Assembly: GCF_000143415.4 (NCBI RefSeq)
Contig: NW_003314262.1
Coordinates: forward strand, 857,878-921,877
Reading direction: 5' to 3'
DNA from: Selaginella moellendorffii
Taxonomy: Eukaryota > Streptophyta > Lycopodiopsida > Selaginellales > Selaginellaceae
Length of the DNA stretch: 64,000 bases
Notes under the pieces: generated by a model
Told to the model about the DNA's origin: nothing
Databases searched by the model: none
The model's input: only the letters and a program-made list of their open reading frames with translations
Part shown: positions 1 through 11,000 of the stretch, piece after piece
Layout: the number at the start of each line of letters is the position of its first letter
Numbering within the stretch: position 1 is the stretch's first letter
Program-made: the position numbers and the translations under genes

Positions 1-168
1 CAAGACGTCTCTTCTCCTCTGGTATTCCTGTTGAAAAACTAAGCAACAAGTAAGCAATACAAAGCTTACACCATATCACTCACTGTCACTTTTGCAAAGG
101 CTTACTTAAATTCCATGTTTGCACGGACTCAGAATCATGTAAATATGAGCGCACACTCGCAGTTATGC

Positions 169-471
169 TCACTGTCCCTCAGAATTTTCCTCCTCTTTAG
201 TGCTACTGATATCAGAGCATTTATCAAACAATTGCTCTGCTATCTCCTCTGCGTGTGAGTGAGCAAAAGGAAGGAGTTTCACGAGCAGGGGTCCCAATGG
301 AACCGTACACTCACTAACGAGAATCCATTCATTGCAAAGAGGAAACCACCAAAAAGAATCCCTCACGTGCTGTTTAGAACTCTCATAGCAGGCCGGAAGA
401 TAGGGTTTCATGCATTCTTCCAGGGCTTGAGCATAGAGTTTGGACGGTAGCATTCTCTGTGATAGCACCAT
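169..471 (-). CDS. Hypothetical protein or single exon, unrecognised
   Basis: This is a 100-residue open frame with protein-like composition: mixed hydrophobic and charged residues, several Cys, an FWWF stretch, and an acidic tail rich in Glu and Ser. I recognise no domain. A CTAG lies just upstream of the ATG, so the stretch could be the last exon of a spliced gene that uses that AG as acceptor, rather than a complete gene. Nothing around it supports a function. The plus-strand frame overlapping it is shorter and less protein-like. Confidence 0.3.
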   Translation of the reverse strand: MVLSQRMLPSKLYAQALEECMKPYLPACYESSKQHVRDSFWWFPLCNEWILVSECTVPLGPLLVKLLPFAHSHAEEIAEQLFDKCSDISSTKEEENSEGQ

Positions 472-1860
472 TGCTAGGGATCTCAGTATACATGTTTTTG
501 GGGCCTAGATTGAGAAGCTTTATGGAACCGCTCCACTGGAATCATCTCCACATGGTGGGGGTAGCCTGGTGCAGATTGTTATGATGATCGCTATTTGTCT
601 CTGTCTTTCTGCACACGAGGCTTGGCGTAATGAGCCTCCAGGAAAGTCCTACAAACAGTTCATACGGTTTTAAAATATTTGCAGTGTATGGATCACAGAT
701 GTGGTGACCCTTGTACTCAGTGTGCTGCCTAACTGTTCACTTATTTCCTCTGGATGGATGATCAGAAAGTAATAACTTGAAATAAGAAGACAATGTTTTC
801 TCTGCTTCTAGATTTCCAGGCACTTCCACTCTTGTATGATCCTCCTGTGTGGCGTGAGATGATGATATTGAGAATGTGGCTAATGTGGACTTATCGCATG
901 AGCTCTAGACTTTCTCAAGAGAACTAAACTAATACAAGATGCACATAGGTTCATCAAGAGAATGTCATTCACTTCTTTAGTGACTGCTTGGTGCCTGTAA
1001 AGTTCACAAGGACTTGGAGAGATGATCAAAAGGTGGCAATGGATATGCTTAAGTGTGTGAAGTGTGTGAGTTCTGTGCTTTGTAGGAGCTTCATTATTGC
1101 TGATACCAGCTAAACTAAGTTTGAGTTGAATTCAAACTCTCTCTTTATTTTCTATCTAAGTCACGTGTATATGCACTGTTATAGTATAGAAACTGAATAA
1201 GAGTTTTGATGGGTTGATTCAAAAAATACCTCTCCAAGTTTTTGAAGAGATGGAGAATGATAACTCCACAATGGTGAGATGTGATGGTAAATAATGCTTG
1301 ACATAAACATGAAGTTTACCTATGTATGTATTAAGTTTCTAAGCATAAAAAAGTGACAAGAGGAAGATGGATAAAGACAATACATTCTACACAACCATGC
1401 AAACAAACTGTCAAGTAGGCAACAATTAAAAGTAAAAGGAAATGCAATAAGTATAACTATCCTTTCTTTGTGATTACAGAGTGGAACCTCTTATATCTAT
1501 TCTTTTCAGAGAAAGTCAGTGAATATTTTGGGATACATCGTGCTTTGTATGTTTTGCTATGAAGAAAGTTCTACGGTTGGGGTATGTTTTTTGTGTCACA
1601 GCTTTTAACGGTAGTATGGTGACAGAAAGGCTGCCTAGAACCTAATGGTAGAGCCAAATTCATGCTACAGGTAAGTTGGAATCACAGCAGCAGCAGCAGC
1701 AGCATCACCAGCGAGAAGACCTCAAGGTTGCACAAGAATTCTCCACCAGGTTTTTGGGAACGCTTACATGTATGTAGTGGTAAAGCCAGTGTCGGTGAGC
1801 ATGTTGGTGGGAGAGACAGGGACAAAGATCTCACAAGAGACAGGGAGAAAGATCTTGTAG
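472..1860. other. Intergenic, no gene recognised
   Basis: I see no convincing coding exon, transposon end or RNA gene here. A CAG/AGC trinucleotide run lies near 1685-1703, close to where the N-terminal part of the downstream CFIm25-like pseudogene would be expected, but I could not align that part. Confidence 0.4.
1685..1703 (+). repeat. CAG trinucleotide microsatellite
   Basis: A short uninterrupted run of CAG/AGC triplets is directly visible. It lies upstream of the recognisable CFIm25 pseudogene exons. Confidence 0.8.
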
Positions 1861-1881
1861 GGTCTGCCATCACCCACAAGC

Positions 1882-2520
<639 letters not shown>

Positions 2521-3558
2521 ATTGCCATTAACGGTTCATTGCCATCTGGGTAAATTTTTTCTTCTTCTTCTCCATTTTGGGTAAATGAAAATACTTTAAA
2601 TCTCCTTTCACAGAAAAACCAAGCATATAAAGTATCTCTCTTATGAGGGACTCTTTCATTCCATGCCTCCTAGAATTTTTTCCCTGTAATAAATTGGGTG
2701 TAACACAGTTAATACTTTAATGACACAAACACAAACCTTTTGAATTCCATCACACATACGGAAAAAAGCAAACACTGTTACATTTCTAAACTCTTAAAAA
2801 AATGAAAATTACACTCACTCCTTTATACTCCTCTACAGCAATGGCTTTGTTAGGGATATGCTTCCAAACCCCACACTCCATGTAAAAAACGTTGGAAATT
2901 ATCAAAGACCTGTAACACAAAGAATAAATAGTCACAGCTTTTTTCTTGAATAGCCCAAGAAGTAATGGCATTCGCCATACGAAAGGATCCACATGCTTCC
3001 ATAACTTTATTGCCATCAGCACAGAAATCTTTCCTGCAATAGCACCAGGTTTGGAATCCAATTTTGTAATCCTCAGAACAATTCCCTCCTCTAGGTTGTC
3101 TCTGACCTTTTTCAGCCCACCCACTGTGCACTCCATTCTTCAACACAAACTCAGAAACCTAATATGAACAAAACTACTTGTTATAACAAAACCCAAATGT
3201 TCTAGAATAAAAACATGGAGTTATGCATCCAAGTAGACTGTGAGAATTGCTCATCCCTTGCTGAGCATGGCAAAATTTCTTGAGTCAGAGTTCTTGTTCA
3301 ATATCTCCTACCAAACTGAAAGTTCTATGGAATTAAGGCATGCTGGTTGTGTTCTTCGCGCTTGACACACAAACATCGAGAATGTTTTTAAACTCATAGC
3401 ATGGCTAAGAACAAGTGTGTCTCATATTCTATCATGATCTTTATTGTCTCAATGCATGATCATTTTAAGATCTTGGACATAAGCAGGGAGGCAGTAGATA
3501 GCACAACCAATAAGGCTGCTAAAATTACAATTTTTTTAGATTGAAAACATTTTCTACT
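2521..3558. other. Intergenic with an unassigned protein-like stretch on the minus strand
   Basis: A minus-strand stretch at 2786-3146 is open in two overlapping frames and looks mildly protein-like (for example KISVLMAIKLWKHVDPF), with a possible frame change partway. I recognise no family, so it is not called as a gene. Nothing else is visible here. Confidence 0.3.
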
Positions 3559-3560
3559 TT

Positions 3561-3588
3561 TCCCAGCGGAGCTGGGATCCCTGCTAGT
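3561..3588 (+). mobile_element. Helitron 3' terminus (hairpin plus CTAG, followed by T)
   Basis: A 7-bp stem with a 3-nt loop (TCCCAGC-GGA-GCTGGGA, 3561-3577) is followed by six bases and then CTAG at 3584-3587, with T next. A hairpin shortly before a terminal CTRR, with insertion between A and T, is the known Helitron 3' signature. The element body would extend leftward; I did not find its 5' TC end. The same hairpin type recurs in inverse orientation at 52.1, 53.5 and 57.9 kb, which supports a real family. Confidence 0.65.
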
Positions 3589-4183
3589 TTACTTTATAAA
3601 TGGTCATTCAGGTATTGTAGACTGAACGTTAAAGGTAAATGGTTGAACAGGTGTTATTTTCATAACTTCAAAAGATTTCAGACTCAATTCTGAAGTTATG
3701 TTGTGTACACCTATATCTGTTCGTGGTGAGATGTCACTCATTTGCTGGCTTGCAAAGCTTTCATCTAATCTGCATACTGGTAAATCTCGTTTAATTCAAA
3801 ACCCAACTTTGACCATAGCACACAATGGAGACTTTGACAGGAAGCCCTAAGGACCTGTAGCACCTAATACCCAAACTGAGGTTGCACACATGGCAGCTGA
3901 GCTTCTACTTTCAATAATGTACACTCAAAACTCAAGCTCTCACAATTCTACTGGCAAGCCAACCCTTGGAACCAACTGGATAAATCTATTGGGAGTTGAA
4001 AGAGCATGACATGTGTAGGAGAGAGATGATCAAAGTGATGATGGCACTTTTGTATTGTTGGTCACAAATCATCATAAAGAGCACAGTACTCTTTCACTTA
4101 CAACAAGTTGAATCTAGCAGCCAGAGTTTATCCTAAAGGGCAGCTGAAAATCGAAGCACAGCTATAACTAATGTGCACTACTA
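3589..4183. other. Intergenic, nothing recognised
   Basis: Non-coding sequence runs from the Helitron end to the assembly gap. No coding exon or repeat was recognised. Confidence 0.4.
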
Positions 4184-4693
4184 NNNNNNNNNNNNNNNNN
4201 NNNNNNNNNNNNNNNNNNNNNNNNNNNNNNNNNNNNNNNNNNNNNNNNNNNNNNNNNNNNNNNNNNNNNNNNNNNNNNNNNNNNNNNNNNNNNNNNNNNN
4301 NNNNNNNNNNNNNNNNNNNNNNNNNNNNNNNNNNNNNNNNNNNNNNNNNNNNNNNNNNNNNNNNNNNNNNNNNNNNNNNNNNNNNNNNNNNNNNNNNNNN
4401 NNNNNNNNNNNNNNNNNNNNNNNNNNNNNNNNNNNNNNNNNNNNNNNNNNNNNNNNNNNNNNNNNNNNNNNNNNNNNNNNNNNNNNNNNNNNNNNNNNNN
4501 NNNNNNNNNNNNNNNNNNNNNNNNNNNNNNNNNNNNNNNNNNNNNNNNNNNNNNNNNNNNNNNNNNNNNNNNNNNNNNNNNNNNNNNNNNNNNNNNNNNN
4601 NNNNNNNNNNNNNNNNNNNNNNNNNNNNNNNNNNNNNNNNNNNNNNNNNNNNNNNNNNNNNNNNNNNNNNNNNNNNNNNNNNNNNNNNNNNNN
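4184..4693. other. Assembly gap (510 N)
   Basis: A run of N. Any promoter or upstream exon of the zinc-finger/AP2 gene would fall here. Confidence 0.99.
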
Positions 4694-4724
4694 CAACCAC
4701 TTTAAGCGGTGACTGGCCTAAATT

Positions 4725-5683
4725 ATGACGAATTCGGCCCACGAACAAATGTATAGATTTATCTGTCAATCAAAGGAAACCTGTTTTCAATACGTGCTGC
4801 ATGGCTATCGTTTTTGCGTGAAGCACATTTTGGAGGATCCAAATGCGCCATATAGGCGATGTGAATTCAAGGGAGAAAGCTTTTGTTTTCTGCCTGTTTC
4901 AACCAGTGTTCAAGATCCAAGGTTGTTTGGTCAATCCAGGTTCGTTGCTGACTTTGGCTTTTCAGGTTTTGTAAACTGCACAAGATTGAAAACAGTGTTT
5001 TGCCTCAGGGAGAGTATTCTCTTTCAGTGTTCGCAGCTACCATGGCTCATCACCTGGAATTTGCAGGTGATCGCCAAAATAATCAGATGACATATCCGGA
5101 TAGAGACCATGATTTTTCTACTTTAAAAGATTGTACTCGAAAGGATACTACTATATATGGAGTAGAAAAGACCGGACACTGGGAGAGAAAAACAGTTTCC
5201 TGCCTAGTTGACATAGGCTCGATAAATTTCGAAACAATGAGCCTGAGTTGTGGCTCTCACAAGGCAAAGAGCTGGTCTTTGGATACAAGGCCTCAAAAAT
5301 CAAGATATATTGGAGTTTGTAGAAGGCCCTGGGGAACGTATGGTGCAGAAATCAGGACTCCGGCAGGCAAACGGCTGTGGTTAGGAACATATCTTACAGA
5401 AGACGCAGCAGCACATGCCTACGATGATGCCGCTCGGACATTTCGTGGAAAGAATGCAGCTACAAACTTTACTCACAAGCCATCTGCTAAAATAACAAAG
5501 ACTCACAAACTTGGTAGACGATTAAAGGCCGGGAGCGGGACAGCACAGCACCGGAAGTCTGATGAAGATCGTGGAATTGAAGGACTACTCGCTTTATCTG
5601 GTACTATGGAGGTCAAAACTGGATCTGGCAGGAAGAAACGAAAGTTTAAAAGTATATCGATTGTTACATGCTCTACAATCTGA
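4725..5683 (+). CDS. Zinc-finger (zf-C3Hc3H-like) plus AP2/ERF-domain protein
   Basis: Likely a nuclear DNA-binding transcription factor. Two exons, 4725-4921 and 4996-5683, join in frame across a 74-nt GT-AG intron to give about 294 residues. Residues about 14-54 hold C14, C20, C31 and H34, then C46 and C54, with the [13 protein letters not shown] motif of the zf-C3Hc3H domain of KANL2/INO80D-like proteins; the second half looks incomplete. Residues about 169-224 form a clear AP2/ERF domain ([37 protein letters not shown]). The tail is basic. The start is the first ATG after an in-frame TAA at 4719, but the gap just upstream means a further 5' exon cannot be excluded. This domain pairing is one I do not know from AP2 families. 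The AP2 call is very strong; the single-gene model is moderate. Confidence 0.75.
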
Positions 5684-5824
5684 GATAACGTTTATCAGTT
5701 GTTTTATTTCAGATCTCAAAGCAGGCGTCTTTTGACGTCGCATGCTGTCTTCAGGGACGACATTGCTTAAAATTGCTAGAGTGCTCTTTATGAACAGCTC
5801 GTAGAGCTCATTGTTTTTTATTTC

Positions 5825-7862
5825 TTACCTTCTGTGTGGAGAGTGTGTGGGGGGAGAATGTGACCCTGGTGAATCAGGCGGTGGAGAGTGTGAACTAGTG
5901 GCTGTCTGCATGGAGGTCCGAACCATCAGTGATTCTGCCTCTGAGATTGAAGTAGGAACTATATGTCTTGGTGTTCGTGGTGACGCTAAGCTGGCTCGCA
6001 ATCTGAAAAGAAATATCAGGTCAAGAGTTCTATCGTCATCGTGACATGTCCTCTTTGTTCTAATGCAGAAAAGACTTACTTATTGTAAAGCTCGCGTTGC
6101 TGGTCGGATTCGTCCCAGATTTCTTCCTGAGAAAGAAAGAAGAAGAAAAAAAAAACCCTTAGAAAGTAGCATGAAGAAAGATGTCATTATTCACCTGCAA
6201 GAGCTCTTCAATAACATCTTCCATCGTGATAATCCCCACAGCTTCGTCATCGTTTACACTTACCAATGGCAATACATCCAGTATGTCCTCAGAGGCATTT
6301 CGTTCTGATTTTGACTTCCGAGGGGTGCTCTCACCATCATGGGCTGGATAAAATTCCTGTTGGATCTCAGTCACTTGCGAGCCTGTTAGTCAGGACGCGA
6401 AGTTGATTTATTCTAATAAACTATACAGAGGTTTATCCTTGCAGTTTGTGCCTGAACAAAATGAGATTTTAGCTTTAATACCTTTCTTACTAAATCTTCT
6501 ACTACTGAGTCTTCTGTCCAGAGAATGTTTCTTTTTTAGGCTTTCAGGCTTTAATCGCGTGTTCCTCACAACGACTGCCATGTGGCTATGTCCTTTTTGA
6601 AACTCGTTTAAAATGTCATACAACGGCATCTTTTCTCCAACCCTGATGAACGTGTACACATACACCGAACAACAAAGAAAAATTCTAGTGCAACTAGCCA
6701 CAATTTTACGCACCTTGGTATCTTTCGGATCGTAAGATTAATAAGTGGAGTTGCAGTTTCGGGACGAACTGTAAGCAAGGTCTTGACCTATAAAAAATGC
6801 TATTTAGCCGGACCTCCTTTCTCTGCCTACCAGTATCAGACCAACTATATTAGTTGGTCTTTCAAAGTACACCGGCACTCGACTATGTCCTCGATCTATA
6901 ATGGCCTTCATCGTCTCTCTGCAAGTGAAAACACCAAATTAAAAGAATTTATATGCATGATTTGCACAAACTTAGTACAAGTCAAGCTTTACGTTGATGT
7001 CGACACAAAAGGCTTTAGAGATGGGAGTCATTGCGTCTTCTGCTGTTTTTTCTGTCAAATCTAATGCTCCCGTTATGATTGTCGCCTCATCGTGAGTTAG
7101 CTCTCCGCCTTTTCCAGCCTACCAATGGTCGATGCTAAAAGATTTATATGATTTGGCAGATCCTACTTCTTTGTCATGAAGCCCGACTAGTGTCTTGAGC
7201 TCTGCTCTACGAAACAATGCAACGTGGTCTTTTCCAAGAACAGAATCCAGTAGCTGAAATTTCCTTGTGATGAGCAAAATCAGGCAAAGTACTTGCTTAC
7301 CTTGCTTATTGGATAGGAGATTGGAAAGCATATCCAGACAAGAATGCGGACGAACGGGGTCATCTTTGCGCCAATTGCCAAGCCATAACGAGAGCAAATG
7401 GCTTGTGGCAGTATCTAAGAGAGGAAAGTCAGTTGTTTATCAATCCTCGTGTTTTGTAGCAACACCTACTTCTCCAAATAGGAGGATAAGAGTGACTGAA
7501 ATCAAGACTGCACTCCAAGCGTTCACGACTGCATCCAAGAAAATCGGAAGTGCCTCCATTGCGAGAGCATTACAGATTAGCAGCGTGCATAGCAAGAGGT
7601 GTTGCTCTTTAACCACAGGGTATATTATCTCTGTCAATCGGACACATTGTTAAGCTCATCAGGAAATACTGGAAACAGTCTTACCGGCGTGCTTGCGATC
7701 TTGCGGGGATCCAGACTTCATCAGAACCTCTAAGTCTACAAGTTCCAGTGACATAAGGCCAAGCGTGAGACCCGACATGATGCCAGCGAATACCACCAAA
7801 CAGATGCTTAAGACTATGTATGCCCAGAACATGCCTCCACAGCAATGTTCGTGGCTCGCCAT
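5825..7862 (-). CDS. CBSDUF: CBS-domain, DUF21 (CNNM-type) membrane protein
   Basis: This belongs to the plant CBSDUF / cyclin-M (CNNM) family of putative ion-handling membrane proteins. The start ATG is at 7862. Exon 1 (7685-7862) carries a membrane segment and the [21 protein letters not shown] motif region. It splices in frame (intron 7631-7684, 54 nt) to a second membrane exon ([24 protein letters not shown]). Later exons carry [18 protein letters not shown] (7.2 kb), [12 protein letters not shown] then TPI (7.0-7.1 kb), a CBS-region [14 protein letters not shown]-like segment (6.6 kb), [14 protein letters not shown] (6.2 kb) and [10 protein letters not shown] (6.1 kb). The last exon encodes a Ser/Pro/His-rich tail ending in TAA at 5825-5827. 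No break was seen. It converges on the AP2 gene with about 140 bp between stop codons. The transported ion cannot be told from sequence. Confidence 0.88.
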
Positions 7863-8058
7863 CCTCGTGAGAGTGTTTTCTTCCTTCAGCAGAATCCAAA
7901 ACCTAGCAACCGTTTTATATGCAACAATGGAGGAGCAGCGTACGCGCAAAATTTCAAATAAACTTTTTCTCATTAAGTACTGCAAGTCTGGATCGATTGA
8001 CGTGTACCACATGGAACAAAACAAAACGCAATGGCACAGCAATTTATAAATATTATAC

Positions 8059-11000
8059 CTAGTAGTTTAATAGAAGCGGGCCAAAGCACTCACTAAAGAG
8101 ATCGCTCAGTGCAAATTGAACTTCCATGGAGCCATGTTCACAACCCACCAAGCTCGTCAGCACTGGAAAAAAACTACTGAGATACTTCTGAAATGGGGTG
8201 TTGCGAAACCGGCTAAGAGCTCTAAGAGTCATGATGACGAGTGGGGCTCGAGCGGTAAGCTCCCTCCTTCTCGTGTAGCTCACAGGGATCATCCACTGTG
8301 GCTTGAGGCGCTGAGGCTGGTGAGTGAAAGTGGACGTTTTAGCGTAAACTTGCAAGACCTCCTTGCAAAATTCCACAAAACGGGCCTCGACGTCCACGTT
8401 CTTCAGCAGCACCGGGTTGTCCTCGTGAAGTCTCTGGAGTATTTCCATATAGGTCTGCGAAGACTCGCTCTCCAGCCACAGTAAAGGTGGATCGCCCATC
8501 TGGGACGATAACTGAAGCTTGTAGATCTTGTTGCGTAGAAAGAGATCGTTGTTAACTTTGTGAGCGTGCACCACTATCACGTTTAAGATTCCAAGAAGCA
8601 GTGTCACGTGAGGCGATGCCATCTTCGGCCCAAAAGCGTCATAGATCTCCCTTACTGCCTGGAGGTTAGGATACAAATCTGTAGAAGAATAAAAATTGAA
8701 ACTATAACAAACAAGCTTGCCTGTACAAGGAGGAGCTGAACTGTTGAGTGGAACTTCAGCTCGGCCAGAAAACACTGCAACTTGCTATCTTCATCAGATG
8801 TAAACCCTTCTTCAGTTGAAGCACCCTCCATAAAAGTTACTATCTGCATTACGTTTGGAAACGTCTCCTCGGCCACTGATTGTAAGCCTTGTAATATGTC
8901 CACCCAGTCAACTTTGGAGAACTGAGGCCCTCCCTTGACGATGAGCCGGACGAAAGAGGCAATGGTAATTCCAACGATTTTTTCATGGTGTATTTTGAGG
9001 AAGTCCTTCATCAAAGATAGTACCTTACGCATAAATGGACGAACAACTGGGAAAAACTTCACGTAGAGCTCAACCAGTGGCTGCAAGGCCAGACTACACG
9101 TTTCATAAAGCCAGGCGTCCATGTCTTTTTCACTATCCACGTTCTGAAGCTTGATCGATCGCCTTGCTGAATCAAAGAGAGGGAATAAGACAGTGTTGTA
9201 TATCTGTTCCCAAGAACTTGTTGAGAACACATGTCCATGGCACTGTAAGACGTCAAATAAGACGTGCACGGCACTCTTACGAATCGCTGTCCGTGAGTCG
9301 TATGTTAACTCCGCCAATCCTAGGACAAAATTCAATAAAACCACGAAACTCAGATGGATGTTATTACCTGCAAGCAGAGGAAACCAGAAGAAGAGATGAT
9401 CATCTTGCTCAGGGCCACTTTCAGTATTTTGAACTTTTTCAGGGCTGTTGCGACAAGTACTGAGCTCTCCTTCACCAAGCTTTAAGGCGCAAAAACGCAG
9501 AAATGCGAGAGCATTGAGGCTGATATCGTCATTAAACTTGTTGTTTATGAACGCAAGAAGGCAATTCACACAGTCCGTGAATATTGTGTTCTCGGTTTCA
9601 GTAATGTGTTGAAAGTAATCTCTGACAACTTTCTCCACCGTTTCAAATGCAAGATGGACAATGCCGCTATCTCTATCTGTTGCGGCAGTAGTAAAGACCT
9701 GTAATTGATAAAGCATTGATACCTTCCAAAATGACTCTCAAACCTTTGTTACCATAAACGTAATTTTCCAGCCAGATTTCACGTTGCCAACTCGAGTGCA
9801 CACCATTTGAGAGACACAACGGATGATAAATTCTCGTATTTCAACAGAGGCACTTCTCTGCATGATGATGACAAAAGGCCGCATAAACTGATTTTGGAAG
9901 TTGTAATTTGCAAGCTCTTCACGATCCATGAATTTCATTGCCAACTGCCGCAGAGAGTCCATGGCATACATAGCAACTGAGAAATTGCTTGAACACCCAA
10001 CAGTAACAAAATAGTCAGACAACGTATTCCACATCCTGCTCCAAACCAGCCTGATCCGATTCATATTGAAGTGCCTATACAACAAGCAAGAGAATACATC
10101 ACAATCAAATCACTAAGTGACCTGAATACTTACGAGATTTCCACAATTTTGGTGAGACTGAACACTCGTGGATCAGTAGGAGATCGCAGTTCATCCATGG
10201 ACACTTTGCACAATGCTTTTACAAAGTCCACAATTCCTTCACTACTTAAGGCTTGACTTCGAGTAAAAATTTTGTTAGCTTCGTTCGAATCAATTTGACC
10301 AAGCAAACCGAGATTTGAAACGAGATTACTCATTTGCTCTGCTGTGACTGCACCAGGTATTGGGCTCTGCCTGCCACCAGTACTGTCGTATGATCCACGG
10401 CGTGCAGCTAGAGCAGCAAAATGCAATCTTCCTTTTCTTTTTGGAGCAGTTGATAGCTTAGTCTTTTCTGGATCGTTTGAAAAAAAAGTAGCATCGGGAA
10501 GAGCACCTTCGCCGATGAGATAAAGCTGATCAAATCGTGAAACGCATGTAAGTACATGCTCCCATGCGTCCTGCAAATAATTTCCATATTCATCTGCAAT
10601 ATTGAGCAAAACCTAAATATTTGGCCAGGGTAAGCACCATAACGTCATCACACTAAATTTACCTTGATAGCATTCACGTGTTTCTGCTTGATATCCACAG
10701 GAGAATGTAGCGATGTAAACTTTGCAAGAGAAGTCACAAAAGCATCCCGCTGTATTTGCATGCGCATCACTGAAGTGATATGTATTGCATGCCTGAACCC
10801 TTCCAGGCATGGTGAAGTCACAACCTCGTCGTCACTCTTGTCTAGTGGGACACTAAGCCCCGCAAGCATGGGTCCCCATGAAACTTCTACCATTGGCTTT
10901 ACAATCTCCACGTCTATCACAGCATAGTATGCAGATCTAGTAGAAAATGAAGGCAATGCTATCAAAACAATGACAACAGTGCATCTTACTGTGGTTTCTC

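Noticed and set aside
2786-3146. Minus-strand gene near 3 kb
   Set aside because: Two overlapping frames look equally protein-like and I recognise no family; evidence is too weak for a gene call.
4128-4769. Open frames spanning the N run
   Set aside because: They consist almost entirely of undefined residues from the assembly gap.
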